From NCBI RefSeq assembly GCF_003816055.1, contig NZ_CP033906.1, positions 2,046,001-2,110,000 of the forward strand: DNA of 64,000 nucleotides. Reading direction: 5' to 3'. Positions 34,730 through 43,499 of this stretch are shown one piece after another. Each line of letters begins with the position of its first letter. The first letter of the stretch is position 1. The position numbers were made by a program, and so were the translations under genes. This DNA is from Bacillus sp. FJAT-42376. Lineage in GTDB: Bacteria > Bacillota > Bacilli > Bacillales > Bacillaceae. The notes beneath the pieces are model-generated. The model had not been told where the DNA came from, searched no databases, and was given only the letters and a program-made list of their open reading frames with translations.

Positions 34730-35901
34730 TGCTCCACATCCTTTCCGGAAAGCATGCTGACCGCAGCCTCGACGAACATATTAACTCCGATTTCGAGGGA
34801 GTCTTCGTCAATTGTAAATTTGGCGTGGTGGTGAGGATAGGTGATTCCCTTTCCTTTATTTCCGGCACCGGTAAAGAAAAAGCAGCCCGGTGCTTTTTGC
34901 TGATAGGCAGAAAAATCTTCTCCTACCATACTCGGCTTCATGATTTCCACCGCATCTTTTCCATATAGCCGCTCCGCTGTATTATGCAGCTGTTTTGTTG
35001 TCTTTTCCTCATTAATGACCGGCCGGTATCCATTAGTGTACTCGAACTCATATTCAGCCCGATGAGCTTCTGTGATCCCCTTTACAATCCGTTCAATATG
35101 TCCGGGAGTTTCTCTTCTGATTGATTCATTAAAACTTCTTACGGTTCCTCCAAATTCAACGGAACCTGGAATGACGTTATCCGCTGAGCCTCCGGAAATT
35201 TGTGTGACCGATAAAACAAGCTGTTCGGAGGCGTCGGTTACCCTGGAAACAATTTGCTGAAGACTGGAAATAATCTGGGCTGCAATGGCAATGCTGTCTA
35301 CCGTCTCGTGGGGAAGACCCGCATGTCCGCCTTTCCCGATTACCCGGACTTTAAATGTATCAGGGGCTGCCATCATCGGTCCGTATACAATCCCGATTTT
35401 ACCTGTTTCAAGAGGTGACCATAGATGGGTTCCAATGACAAAATCAACCCCATCCATAACACCCGCTTCAATGAGTTCTTCCGCTCCGCCGGGAGGATGT
35501 TCTTCTGCATGCTGAAAGATGAACCGAACCTCGCCAGCGAGTTGATCTCTTTTTTCATAGAGTAATTTTGCCGCTCCTAAAAGCATGGCCGTATGTCCGT
35601 CATGGCCGCATGCATGCATAACCCCTGGTGTTTTGGAGGCGAATTCGAATTTGTTTTCTTCATCAATAGGGAGTGCATCCATATCCGCTCTGATTGCGAG
35701 CACTTTTCCTGGTGCATTCCCTGAAAGCTTCGCCAAAACCGATGTAGGGGTAGGTCTCGATAATTCAAACGTTCCGATCTTTTGGAGCTCTTCAAAAACA
35801 AATTGCGATGTTGCCGTTTCCTGAAAAGAAAGCTCAGGATGCATGTGAAGATGCCGTCTCCAATGGATTATTTTTTCGCGGTCTTCTGTCTGTACGTTCA
35901 T
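34726..35901 (-). CDS. M20-family amidohydrolase (N-acyl amino acid or related amide)
   Basis: A 391-residue zinc metallohydrolase of the M20D/amidohydrolase group. Visible features are RRHLHMHPELSFQE, the metal ligands in MHACGHDGHTAMLLGAAK, IFQHAEEHPPGGAEELIE with the catalytic Glu-Glu pair, the dimerisation domain with GKGGHAGLPHETVDSI, and the late His in YPHHHAKFTIDE. Such enzymes release amino acids from acyl, indole-acetyl or hippurate-like conjugates. The start at 35901 has GGAGG six bases upstream. It is the first gene of the operon with DUF3311 and the symporter, suggesting uptake and hydrolysis of one class of substrate. Confidence 0.9.
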   Translation of the reverse strand: MNVQTEDREKIIHWRRHLHMHPELSFQETATSQFVFEELQKIGTFELSRPTPTSVLAKLSGNAPGKVLAIRADMDALPIDEENKFEFASKTPGVMHACGHDGHTAMLLGAAKLLYEKRDQLAGEVRFIFQHAEEHPPGGAEELIEAGVMDGVDFVIGTHLWSPLETGKIGIVYGPMMAAPDTFKVRVIGKGGHAGLPHETVDSIAIAAQIISSLQQIVSRVTDASEQLVLSVTQISGGSADNVIPGSVEFGGTVRSFNESIRRETPGHIERIVKGITEAHRAEYEFEYTNGYRPVINEEKTTKQLHNTAERLYGKDAVEIMKPSMVGEDFSAYQQKAPGCFFFTGAGNKGKGITYPHHHAKFTIDEDSLEIGVNMFVEAAVSMLSGKDVEQ

Positions 35902-36051
35902 AAACATCCTCCATTCTTTTAGGTATACGTGCCATTATAGTAAAATTCAGTCGATTTAGAAAGTAATAATAATTGAAAATTTTAAAGAGCGGGGAACGGA
36001 TCAGGAGATGATGGTACAATTGAATATAATGGAAAATGAGGAGGGTAGCCT

Positions 36052-36666
36052 TTGAAATGGAGAATCGGGCTTCCAAAAGCAGATGAGAAAATTCACGAAA
36101 AACTTGCTGCCGGCGGCTGGCAGCCGCTGAAGGAGCCGTTATCAATTGGAGGGGTCCTGCTTTGTTCCGTCCCTTTTCTAATCATTTCAACTCTGCTTTC
36201 TTTTTTGATCATTCAGCTGTTTGCCCCCTTATCGCTGGAAGAAATCGGCGTAAAAGAAGGCGGGCTGTCCGTCTCCATTTCCTTCTCCTTCATAGGCGGC
36301 CTAGTGCTATTGATGACTGTGCATCAACTCCTGCATCTCTTGATGGTTCCGCACTTCTGGAGATCATCTCTAACGTGGGCGGGGCTGCATGCTTTAGGAG
36401 CTTTTGTTTATTCAGAGGAGAAAATCCCGAAAAGGAGATTATATTTTCTGCTCATATCTCCTTATTTCCTCCTGTCTGTCATTCTCCCGGTAATGGCTGG
36501 ATGCTTTGGAAAGCTAAATACAGACCTGAAACTGCTGATTTTAATCAATGCAGCGGGATCATGTACCGATTTGCTCATGCTGTTTTTGGTGCTGTTCGTC
36601 CCTTCAGGCACCATCATTCGCTCATCCGGACACCGAAGCTTTTGGAAATTCGAACAGCATCCGTAG
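36052..36666 (+). CDS. DUF3267-like membrane protein with HQxxH in place of HExxH
   Basis: A 204-residue membrane protein with about four hydrophobic segments. The segment VHQLLHLLMVPHFW stands where DUF3267 putative metalloproteases have a HExxH-like motif; here the catalytic Glu is replaced by Gln, so it may be inactive as a protease. GAHALGAFVYSEEKIPKRRLYFLLISPYF-like sequence follows, as in the family (here LHALGAFVYSEEKIP). The start is a TTG at 36052 after GGAGGG. Function unknown. Confidence 0.72.
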   Translation: MKWRIGLPKADEKIHEKLAAGGWQPLKEPLSIGGVLLCSVPFLIISTLLSFLIIQLFAPLSLEEIGVKEGGLSVSISFSFIGGLVLLMTVHQLLHLLMVPHFWRSSLTWAGLHALGAFVYSEEKIPKRRLYFLLISPYFLLSVILPVMAGCFGKLNTDLKLLILINAAGSCTDLLMLFLVLFVPSGTIIRSSGHRSFWKFEQHP

Positions 36667-36686
36667 AGGAACATATTTCAAATGGG

Positions 36687-36715
36687 TTGGCTCACTGCTG
36701 GATATGCGTTAAAAT
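36687..36715 (+). promoter_or_regulatory. Candidate sigma-A promoter of the RsbR paralogue
   Basis: TTGGCT, a 17-base spacer and TAAAAT, starting about 45 bases before the GTG at 36759. Confidence 0.45.
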
Positions 36716-36758
36716 AGTAGGAGATTTTTTACTTGTATTCCGGCAAGGAGGAGAACCA

Positions 36759-37544
36759 GTGGCAGCGTCAGCTAATATAAATCTAGATAATTTCAAGGAT
36801 ACCGTCCTTCAGCAGGCTTTCAGCGTCCAGAATAAAGGCAGCAGGCAGGAACTGAATGACTGGAGGAAGAAGTTAATTGAAATCTATGCGAATTCTCTAA
36901 CCCTTTCTGCGGAAAAATCGGCAGAAGAAGTGAAGGTATGGGGAAAAGATTTTGCTAACAAGCTGGTCGAATTAGGTCTTCCCCTCGATGCAGCGATTGC
37001 TGAAATGAGAGCAGCGAAACAGAATATCGGAGAAATTCTGAAAGAAGAGGCCAACAATCAGAATCTATCTGTAAATCAATTTTTTTCGATTTATTCCATT
37101 TTCGATAAAGTTGTGGACGAAGCAGGAGAGCTTGTCTCAATTTGCTATATGAAAGCCCATGATGAAAAAATCTCTTCCGCACAGCATGCTGTGGATGAGC
37201 TTTCCATCCCTGTCGTAAAAATCGAAGAAGGCATTGGCATTCTCCCGGTAATTGGGGATATTGATACAAGAAGGGCTCAGCTTCTTATGGTTACAGCTCT
37301 TGAGAAAAGCGCAGAATTTAAACTGGAATATTTAATTCTCGATCTTTCCGGAGTCCCGGTTATTGATACGATGGTGGCCCAGCAAATCTTTCAAGTACTT
37401 GAGGCCCTTAGAATATCTGGTGTCAACAGCAAAATCAGCGGCATCCGGCCGGAGCTTGCCATCACAATGACTCAGCTCGGAGTAAATTTTGAGGTAAAAT
37501 CATTTTCCAGTCTTCACCAGGCCATTGCCAGCATAAAAGAATAA
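36759..37544 (+). CDS. RsbR-family stressosome protein
   Basis: A 261-residue protein: N-terminal helical non-haem globin-like sensor (residues ~1-135), a linker helix, and a C-terminal STAS domain. Both Thr positions phosphorylated by RsbT in RsbRA are preserved in context: GDIDTRRAQLL and VPVIDTMVAQQIF. It should be a structural and regulatory subunit of the stressosome that holds RsbT until stress releases it to turn on sigma-B. The GTG start follows AAGGAGGAG. The frame extends 600 bases upstream over the DUF3267 gene, but that part is not protein-like. The rest of the rsb operon is not in the window. Confidence 0.92.
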   Translation: MAASANINLDNFKDTVLQQAFSVQNKGSRQELNDWRKKLIEIYANSLTLSAEKSAEEVKVWGKDFANKLVELGLPLDAAIAEMRAAKQNIGEILKEEANNQNLSVNQFFSIYSIFDKVVDEAGELVSICYMKAHDEKISSAQHAVDELSIPVVKIEEGIGILPVIGDIDTRRAQLLMVTALEKSAEFKLEYLILDLSGVPVIDTMVAQQIFQVLEALRISGVNSKISGIRPELAITMTQLGVNFEVKSFSSLHQAIASIKE

Positions 37545-37557
37545 CTCAGGTAAAGAG

Positions 37558-37588
37558 AAAGACTCCCGGTTCCGGGAGTCTTTTTTTA
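37558..37588 (+). terminator. Terminator of the rsbR-like gene
   Basis: A perfect stem (AAAGACTCCCGG with CCGGGAGTCTTT) around TT, followed by T residues. Confidence 0.93.
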
Positions 37589-37766
37589 GTTCTTTCCCCT
37601 TATTACGGGCGGGCGGACTCTGACCTTAAGGCTATTAAGGGATGAATATTCCTGTCATTTCAGCCCTTATTGCCTTTTGAAAATCAGTGATATAGTTCTA
37701 TAGAAATTTAGGCGCATAAAACCGATATTTAAAATACATCAATTAAATGATTTCGGGGGAAATAAG

Positions 37767-37973
37767 ATGCTTGCGCAGCATACAGAAACTTTGGCTTATA
37801 ATTACAATGATATGCTTACGATATGGGTGAAAGTGACGAAGAAGAATAAATCGTTCGCAGCTGTAGCACAGCATCCGATCAGAAGGAATCAATATGCACG
37901 GGCCTCTCATTCAAACAAAGAAAAAGCGATTGATGAGGCGGTCAGAAAAATCGTCACAAAAAACTTTGTATAA
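37767..37973 (+). CDS. Small basic hypothetical protein
   Basis: A 68-residue protein (LAYNYNDMLTIWVKVTKKNKSFAAVAQHP, SNKEKAIDEAVRKIVTKNF). The pattern suggests short beta strands followed by a C-terminal helix. I do not recognise the family. GGGGGAAA precedes the ATG. Single gene. Confidence 0.6.
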   Translation: MLAQHTETLAYNYNDMLTIWVKVTKKNKSFAAVAQHPIRRNQYARASHSNKEKAIDEAVRKIVTKNFV

Positions 37974-38204
37974 CCATGGACCGTTAAGAGAAAGACTACA
38001 GGCTCTCCTTTTTCGCTGCAGCCTTCAATATCCGATCAGCCACTTCTTTTTTAAATCAGATAAAAATCGAAGTGTTTCCCGATTCCTCTGGCAGAGATGT
38101 TTCGTTTTAGGCGAATCAGGGATGTGGGGCGCTTTAATCGATGAGGAAACTGTTCGTTTTTCCATAGGTTCACCGCTTTTTCATTTACTATATGCACGCT
38201 GCAT

Positions 38205-38242
38205 AAAAAAAGACGCAGGGACATAGTCCGAGCATCTTTATT
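38205..38242 (-). terminator. Terminator of spoIISAB
   Basis: Read leftward, AAAGATGCTCGG pairs imperfectly with CCCTGCGTCTTT, and seven T follow. It lies right after the spoIISB stop. Confidence 0.7.
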
Positions 38243-38408
38243 ATGAAGAAAACCGTGTTTTTTTATACTCAGAGAGCAGTTTGCTGTTGGCTTCAAGCAG
38301 GCGTTTCGTCTGAGGTGACATGGTAACGGAAGGGGTTTTGACGCTTGATTTTTTAACGCGTTTTATGCTGTTGTCCCCGAAGTCGTGCTCAATGGTTTTA
38401 GAACTCAT
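38241..38408 (-). CDS. spoIISB: SpoIISB antitoxin
   Basis: A 55-residue gene below usual size cut-offs, 26 bases after spoIISA on the same strand. The C-terminal half (MSPQTKRLLEANSKLLSEYKKTR) lines up with B. subtilis SpoIISB (VSPHTARIFKENERLIDEYKRKK, recalled, not searched). The N-terminal half is basic and diverged, as in the known protein, which is natively disordered and wraps around the cytosolic domain of SpoIISA to block it. AGGCGGTGG precedes the ATG, a better site than the toxin gene has. A terminator follows directly. Confidence 0.88.
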   Translation of the reverse strand: MSSKTIEHDFGDNSIKRVKKSSVKTPSVTMSPQTKRLLEANSKLLSEYKKTRFSS

Positions 38409-38434
38409 TTTGAACCACCGCCTTTTAGGTTCTT

Positions 38435-39157
38435 TTAATAAATTATATCATACATATGAATTAAGGAAAGAAAAAGGAGACAATCCGCTTCGTTGATTTC
38501 ATCAGCAGAAGCCTTGATTTTCAGAACGAAGGTCACACTCTGTATTTCAATCGGAATTAAAGCGGATTTTTCTTCAGGACGATAGACGATTTCATTGCGT
38601 TCAAGGGCTGAGCGAATACTGCCTTTTCTCTCGATGACTCCGAGAAGCTGTTCCTTTTCTTCGTCTGTATCAAAAGAGTGGAAAGAGGATGACAGATCAT
38701 TTTTTTTTGCAAAGGAATCAATTAGCTCATTCAGCCCCAGCATATATTCAGTAAGTCCGCCCTGATACAAGTTAATGGATACGTTCTGCAAAAGACTGGC
38801 AAATGTTTTTAACCGGTGATTGTTCTCCTGTACAAGTCTTGCATTTTCTTCTAATACTTCGGTGTGCCTCTCCAATTCATTTACCCCAAGCTTCTTAATG
38901 TACATTCCGAGAAAAAGGAAGGCATCGACAAGAATGAAAACAGTAAAAACAATGAGATAGTTTTTCCATTCGGTAAAAAGGGAATCCGGATGAATTGTCC
39001 AAAAAATAACGGCCCCCAGGAGATAAAGAAGGTACCAGGTTTTTCTGATTGATTCAGAGGCTTTTTTGACCTTTTCTTCCCAAATCCAATGGGAAACCCC
39101 ATAAAAGACAAGCATAAAAATCACTAGCCAGACAAGGCATTGGTAGAACAGGATCAT
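38435..39157 (-). CDS. spoIISA: SpoIISA toxin, membrane protein of the SpoIIS toxin-antitoxin system
   Basis: A 240-residue protein with three N-terminal membrane segments and a soluble C-terminal GAF-like domain (from ~95). It aligns along its length with B. subtilis SpoIISA: VWLVIFMLVFYGVSHWIWEEKVK, IRKTWYLLYLLGAVIFWTIHPDSLFTEWKNYLIV, DAFLFLGMYIKKLGVNELE, VLEENARL. SpoIISA permeabilises or damages the cytoplasmic membrane, killing cells during sporulation unless SpoIISB is present. The ATG at 39157 matches the known N-terminus but has no Shine-Dalgarno site; TATAAT ends two bases before it. Confidence 0.93.
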   Translation of the reverse strand: MILFYQCLVWLVIFMLVFYGVSHWIWEEKVKKASESIRKTWYLLYLLGAVIFWTIHPDSLFTEWKNYLIVFTVFILVDAFLFLGMYIKKLGVNELERHTEVLEENARLVQENNHRLKTFASLLQNVSINLYQGGLTEYMLGLNELIDSFAKKNDLSSSFHSFDTDEEKEQLLGVIERKGSIRSALERNEIVYRPEEKSALIPIEIQSVTFVLKIKASADEINEADCLLFLSLIHMYDIIY

Positions 39158-39294
39158 GGATTATACCATAAAAAGGAACGGTTTATTCTATATGTATTCA
39201 CGTTCATCCCCCCGCTTTCTCCTTATTCCTTTCGACAAAAGGCGAACAATTCCTATTTAAACAGAAAAGATTTTGTTTCCATCCCGCTACTCCG

Positions 39295-39361
39295 TTTCCG
39301 GTAAAGCGGAATTTTCCGTATTTACGGAAAAATATCCATGGTTTTTCCGCAAATGCGGAAA
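39295..39361 (+). promoter_or_regulatory. Three upstream activator sites for the sigma-54 operon
   Basis: TTCCG-N6-CGGAA occurs three times: 39296-39311, 39314-39329 and 39345-39360. The second extends to the palindrome TTTTCCGTATTTACGGAAAA. Centres are about 188, 170 and 139 bases before the expected transcription start, the usual distance for sigma-54 activator binding with DNA looping. The likely binder is the Fis-type HTH of the activator at 45566-46975. Confidence 0.8.
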
Positions 39362-39464
39362 AGAAAAGGGATGAGTTCCTGCTGTGTTTTTCCCAGCAGG
39401 TCTTTAGATGCTGATATAGTCCTCTTTGTGAATATTTTCTGAAGGATTCGTCTCTTTCTTTATG

Positions 39465-39480
39465 TTGGCACGCTTCTTGC
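39465..39480 (+). promoter_or_regulatory. Sigma-54 (SigL) -24/-12 promoter of the yxjC-scoAB-yxjF operon
   Basis: TTGGCACGCTTCTTGC matches the consensus TTGGCAC-N5-TTGCT, with GG and GC separated by exactly ten bases. It lies about 72 bases before the GTG of the first gene. Confidence 0.9.
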
Positions 39481-39498
39481 TATATATTAAGCAACTGG

Positions 39499-39513
39499 TT
39501 GTAAGCGTTTTCT
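39499..39513 (+). promoter_or_regulatory. cre site (CcpA operator)
   Basis: TTGTAAGCGTTTTCT matches the consensus WTGNAANCGNWNNCW at every fixed position. It sits just downstream of the expected sigma-54 start point (about +8 to +22), where CcpA would block transcription when glucose is present. Confidence 0.85.
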
Positions 39514-39551
39514 TTATAACCGGAAATATAGAATGCACGAGGGGGATTTAA

Positions 39552-40997
39552 GTGGAAATCATTATTATTTTATTGTCCTTGAGCTTGCTGATGTTCGTCG
39601 CTTACAGAGGGTTTTCGGTCATTCTGTTTGCTCCAATCTGTGCGCTTTTTGCTGTGCTGCTCACAGACCCAAGCTTTGTTCTTCCGTTTTTCTCAAATAT
39701 CTTTATGGAGAAAATGGTCGGATTTATTAAGCTTTACTTCCCTGTTTTCCTGCTGGGTGCCATTTTCGGTAAAGTGGTGGAAATGTCAGGGCTTGCTGAA
39801 TCCATTGCAAAGACCATTGTAAAGCTTGTAGGTGCAAAGAGAGCCATTCTGGCGATCGTGCTCATGGGGGCCATCTTGACATACAGCGGCGTAAGTTTAT
39901 TCGTTGTTGTATTTGCGGTCTATCCGTTTGCTAAAAATTTGTTTATTGAAGCAGATATACCGAAGCGTCTAATTCCTGGAACCATTGCGCTGGGAGCCTT
40001 TACCTTTACGATGGACGCCCTGCCGGGAACCCCGCAGATTCAAAACGTGATTCCCACTACTTTCTTTAAAACAGATATTTATGCCGCTCCTGTTCTTGGG
40101 ATTATTGGCGCTGTTTTTGTTTTGGCACTTGGAATGTTCTATTTGGAGTCCCGGCGGAAAAAAGCGGAAAGAGCAGGCGAAGGCTATGCAGGATTTAAAT
40201 CGGAGATTGCTGCATCATCGGAAGGAAACGATCTCCAGCTGGAGAAGGAAGCGGTCACGCTGTCAGCGAATCCGGATCCTTCGGCAGCAAGACAGGTTCT
40301 TGCCTTCGTTCCGCTTATTCTTGTCGGTGTGATGAATAAATTTTTTACTGTCTCTTTTCCGCAATGGTATCCGAATGGTTTTGATTTCTCGGCCATCGGG
40401 CTTGAAGCGTTTGGGAAAATCGAATTATCCGCCGTTGTTGCGATCTGGTCGGTGGAACTTGCTTTGCTGATCGGGATTATAGCGACGTTTGCTTTTAACT
40501 GGAAAGCTGTAACGTCCAATATTCAGGAAGGGCTGAATGCCGGGATAGGCGGAGCCTTGCTCGCAGCGATGAATACAGGGGCAGAGTACGGATTCGGAGG
40601 AGTCATTTCAGCCCTTCCGGGGTTTAAGACAGTCAGCTCGGGGATTTCCCAGACGTTCACCGACCCTCTCGTAAATGGAGCTGTTACAACAACGACTCTC
40701 GCCGGGATTACAGGATCCGCATCAGGAGGGATGGGGATTGCTTTAAGTGCGATGTCCGAAACCTATTTACAGGCCATCGAAAAGTACAATATTCCGCCGG
40801 AAGTCATGCACAGAGTCATTTCAATGGCTTCAGGGGGGATGGATACACTTCCTCACAACGGAGCGGTTATCACCCTTCTTGCCGTTACGGGGCTGACTCA
40901 CCGCCAGTCTTACCGTGATATTTTCGCCATTACCATCATTAAAACACTCGCTGTTTTTGTCATTATCGGTCTGTACAGCTTAACGGGCCTCGTTTAA
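39552..40997 (+). CDS. yxjC: GntP-family permease for short-chain (hydroxy)acids, YxjC-like
   Basis: A 481-residue membrane protein with about 12 segments of the GntP type. Features include [47 protein letters not shown] and [19 protein letters not shown]. Gene order with scoA, scoB and a hydroxybutyrate dehydrogenase matches B. subtilis yxjC-scoA-scoB-yxjF, so it should import 3-hydroxybutyrate or acetoacetate. The start is GTG at 39552 after GAGGGGG. It is first in the operon, behind a sigma-54 promoter, activator sites and a cre site. Confidence 0.9.
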   Translation: MEIIIILLSLSLLMFVAYRGFSVILFAPICALFAVLLTDPSFVLPFFSNIFMEKMVGFIKLYFPVFLLGAIFGKVVEMSGLAESIAKTIVKLVGAKRAILAIVLMGAILTYSGVSLFVVVFAVYPFAKNLFIEADIPKRLIPGTIALGAFTFTMDALPGTPQIQNVIPTTFFKTDIYAAPVLGIIGAVFVLALGMFYLESRRKKAERAGEGYAGFKSEIAASSEGNDLQLEKEAVTLSANPDPSAARQVLAFVPLILVGVMNKFFTVSFPQWYPNGFDFSAIGLEAFGKIELSAVVAIWSVELALLIGIIATFAFNWKAVTSNIQEGLNAGIGGALLAAMNTGAEYGFGGVISALPGFKTVSSGISQTFTDPLVNGAVTTTTLAGITGSASGGMGIALSAMSETYLQAIEKYNIPPEVMHRVISMASGGMDTLPHNGAVITLLAVTGLTHRQSYRDIFAITIIKTLAVFVIIGLYSLTGLV

Positions 40998-41025
40998 TTC
41001 TTGGCACCCGGGAAAGGAGAAAATC

Positions 41026-41730
41026 ATGGGAAAAGGAAAAATCCTGGATTCGTTTGAAGATGCGGTTAAACCAATTAAGGACGGAGATACATTGATTGTC
41101 GGGGGATTCGGATTGTGCGGAATTCCTGAAAAAAGCATATTGGCTCTTCAGGAACAAGGAACAAGAGACTTGACGGTTGTCAGCAACAACTGCGGAGTGG
41201 ATGACTGGGGTCTTGGCTTGCTGCTTGCCAGCAATCAGATAAAGAAGATGATGTCCTCCTATGTAGGGGAGAACAAGATATTTGAACGTCAATATTTAAG
41301 CGGAGAGCTTGAAGTAGAGCTGATTCCCCAAGGTACGCTTGCAGAACGAATGAGGGCAGGCGGAGCCGGGATTCCCGGCTTTTACACAGCAACCGGAGTG
41401 GGAACGAAAGTAGCCGAAGGAAAAGAACATAAGGAATTTGACGGGAAAACGTATATCCTCGAGCGGGGTATCACAGGGGATTTTGCCCTTGTAAAAGCAT
41501 GGAAGGCAGATACTCTCGGAAACCTTGTGTTCAGAAAAACATCGCGGAATTTCAATCCCGTTGCGGCGATGGCCGGAAAAATAACCATTGCCGAGGTGGA
41601 AGAAATTGTAGAAGCGGGCGAGCTTGATCCGGATGAAATCCATACGCCGGGAATATACGTCCAGCATATACTCCAGGGCAGGAATTATGAGAAACGCATT
41701 GAGCGCCGAACCGTACTTCAGGCAAGGTAA
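41026..41730 (+). CDS. scoA: Succinyl-CoA:3-ketoacid CoA-transferase subunit A
   Basis: The alpha subunit of the enzyme that transfers CoA from succinyl-CoA to acetoacetate. The 234 residues include [56 protein letters not shown] and [17 protein letters not shown], all typical of the family and of normal length. It lies 28 bases after the permease gene and 18 before scoB. GGAAAGGAG precedes the ATG. Confidence 0.95.
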   Translation: MGKGKILDSFEDAVKPIKDGDTLIVGGFGLCGIPEKSILALQEQGTRDLTVVSNNCGVDDWGLGLLLASNQIKKMMSSYVGENKIFERQYLSGELEVELIPQGTLAERMRAGGAGIPGFYTATGVGTKVAEGKEHKEFDGKTYILERGITGDFALVKAWKADTLGNLVFRKTSRNFNPVAAMAGKITIAEVEEIVEAGELDPDEIHTPGIYVQHILQGRNYEKRIERRTVLQAR

Positions 41731-41748
41731 AGGAGGCAGAATGAAATA

Positions 41749-42399
41749 ATGGAAAATCGCCAGAAAATGGTCAAAAGAGCTGTGAAAGAAATTAAAGACG
41801 GCATGAACGTAAACCTTGGAATTGGGATGCCGACCCTTGTAGCCAACGAAATACCGGCTGATTACAATGTTTTGCTCCAGTCGGAAAACGGACTGCTCGG
41901 AATAGGGCCATATCCGGTTGAAGGAGCAGAGGACCCTGATTTGATCAATGCCGGAAAGGAAACGGTGACGAGTGTACCAGGGGCGAGCTATTTTGACAGT
42001 GCTGAATCCTTCGCAATGATCCGCGGCGGACACATTGATTTGGCGATCCTTGGAGGAATGGAAGTCTCAGAAGAAGGGGACCTCGCCAATTGGATGATTC
42101 CCGGTAAGATGGTGAAGGGAATGGGCGGTGCCATGGACCTCGTAAATGGCGCAAAAAGGATTGTCGTGATTATGGAGCATGTTAATAAGCATGGTGAATC
42201 CAAAGTGAAATCTTCCTGTACCCTGCCTTTGACAGGAAAGCAGGTCGTTCACCGTCTGATTACGGAGCTTGCCGTCTTTGATTTTCATGAAGGTCATATG
42301 GAACTGGTGGAGCTTCAGGAAGGTGCAACAATCGAGGAGGTAAAAGAACGAACAGAAGCGTCATTCACAATCAGCCAGAAATGCCTGGCTGCCCGTTAA
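41749..42399 (+). CDS. scoB: Succinyl-CoA:3-ketoacid CoA-transferase subunit B
   Basis: The beta subunit, 216 residues. The catalytic Glu that forms the CoA thioester intermediate is in [14 protein letters not shown]. Other signatures are [37 protein letters not shown] and [18 protein letters not shown]. The product, acetoacetyl-CoA, enters thiolysis to acetyl-CoA. AAAGGAGG lies about 12 bases before the ATG; a two-codon ATGAAATAA frame sits between them. Confidence 0.95.
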   Translation: MENRQKMVKRAVKEIKDGMNVNLGIGMPTLVANEIPADYNVLLQSENGLLGIGPYPVEGAEDPDLINAGKETVTSVPGASYFDSAESFAMIRGGHIDLAILGGMEVSEEGDLANWMIPGKMVKGMGGAMDLVNGAKRIVVIMEHVNKHGESKVKSSCTLPLTGKQVVHRLITELAVFDFHEGHMELVELQEGATIEEVKERTEASFTISQKCLAAR

Positions 42400-42414
42400 G
42401 GAAAGGAGCCGGAC

Positions 42415-43200
42415 ATGGAAAAGATACTGAATCAAAAGGTGGCCCTGATTACAGGCGCAGCGAGCGGAATCGGATTTGAAATCGCAAAGGAATTTGCATT
42501 ACAGGGTGCATCTGTCATCGTATCAGACTTAAAAGCGGACGCAGCGGAGGACGCTGCCCGTCAAATCGCAGAGGCGGGAGGAGAGGCAATTGCCGCAGCC
42601 TGTGATGTAACAAATGAGGATCAGGTTGTTTCAGCCATTGAAACCGTCATGGAACGATATGGGAGACTGGATATTCTTGTGAATAATGCCGGCCTTCAGC
42701 ATGTATCCCCCATTGAGGAGTTTCCGACCGGCCGTTTTGAATTTTTGATTAAAGTGATGCTTACTGCGCCATTTGTTGCGACTAAGCACGCATTCCCCAT
42801 CATGAAGAAACAGCAGTTCGGACGGATTATCAATATGGCTTCCATTAACGGACTGATCGGATTTGCCGGAAAGGCAGCCTATAACAGCGCAAAGCATGGC
42901 GTGATCGGCCTGACAAAGGTTTCTGCGCTTGAAGGGGCAGAGCATGGCATCACCGTCAATGCCGTTTGTCCGGGCTATGTGGATACACCGCTTGTCCGCA
43001 ATCAGCTTTCAGATCTGGCCAAAACGAGAAAGGTTGAATTGGAAAAAGTTCTTGAAGAGGTCATTTATCCTCTCGTCCCGCAAAAGCGTCTCCTTGATGT
43101 TCAGGAAATTGCCGACTATGCCGTCTTCCTTGCGAGTGATAAAGCAAGGGGTGTAACGGGGCAGGCAGTTGTTTTGGATGGCGGGTATACGGTGCAATAA
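42415..43200 (+). CDS. yxjF: 3-hydroxybutyrate dehydrogenase, YxjF-like
   Basis: A 261-residue SDR that oxidises D-3-hydroxybutyrate to acetoacetate with NAD. Visible are ALITGAASGIGFEIAKEFALQGA, ILVNNAGLQHVSPIEEFP, the catalytic Ser in INMASINGLIGF, Tyr/Lys in YNSAKHGVIGLT and the 3-hydroxybutyrate dehydrogenase signature NAVCPGYVDTPLVRNQ. It is the last gene of the ketone-body operon, 15 bases after scoB, and a strong terminator follows. The operon thus imports, oxidises and activates 3-hydroxybutyrate. Confidence 0.93.
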   Translation: MEKILNQKVALITGAASGIGFEIAKEFALQGASVIVSDLKADAAEDAARQIAEAGGEAIAAACDVTNEDQVVSAIETVMERYGRLDILVNNAGLQHVSPIEEFPTGRFEFLIKVMLTAPFVATKHAFPIMKKQQFGRIINMASINGLIGFAGKAAYNSAKHGVIGLTKVSALEGAEHGITVNAVCPGYVDTPLVRNQLSDLAKTRKVELEKVLEEVIYPLVPQKRLLDVQEIADYAVFLASDKARGVTGQAVVLDGGYTVQ

Positions 43201-43201
43201 T

Positions 43202-43244
43202 AAAAAAGCTGACACGGCGAAGTGAAAATCGTGTCAGCTTTTTT
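43202..43244 (+). terminator. Terminator of the ketone-body operon
   Basis: AAAAAGCTGACAC pairs with GTGTCAGCTTTTT, followed by T residues. Confidence 0.92.
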
Positions 43245-43274
43245 ATGTAGGCTATGTTAAAGCATAATGTTGAT

Positions 43275-43429
43275 TTTTAACACCTGTTGATTGCAGCGGA
43301 AGGCGTGAGACTCCGAGCTGAGAGCAGCGGGACAGGTGAGACCCCACAGACGGAAAGCGGCGAGGAGGCTCACCGCCAGCCCCGCGGAAAGCGAACGCCT
43401 GCTAGCTGCAATCAACAGCCAAGTTTAAC
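43275..43429. repeat. Dispersed intergenic repeat, copy 3 (full length)
   Basis: Begins TTTTTAACACCTGTTGATTG and ends GCTGCAATCAACAGCCAAG followed by TTTAAC. The ends form the clearest inverted repeat of the family (TGTTGATTGCAGC with GCTGCAATCAACA). The inner blocks GCGGGACAGGTGAGACCCC and GGCGAGGAGGCTCACCGCC match copy 1. Confidence 0.92.
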
Positions 43430-43499
43430 AGAGACTTTATATAAAAAAATAAAACAGAAAAAGCCGGCACTGCATGGGAAAGGTGCCTGCTAATCCCTT

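Noticed and set aside
36162..36758. N-terminal extension of the RsbR-like protein
   Set aside because: It overlaps the DUF3267-like gene in another frame, has no start site, and the real protein begins at GTG 36759 with AAGGAGG.
37894..38226. A 110-codon rightward frame after the 68-residue gene
   Set aside because: It starts inside the previous gene in another frame, has no binding site and reads as low-plausibility sequence running into the spoIISAB terminator.
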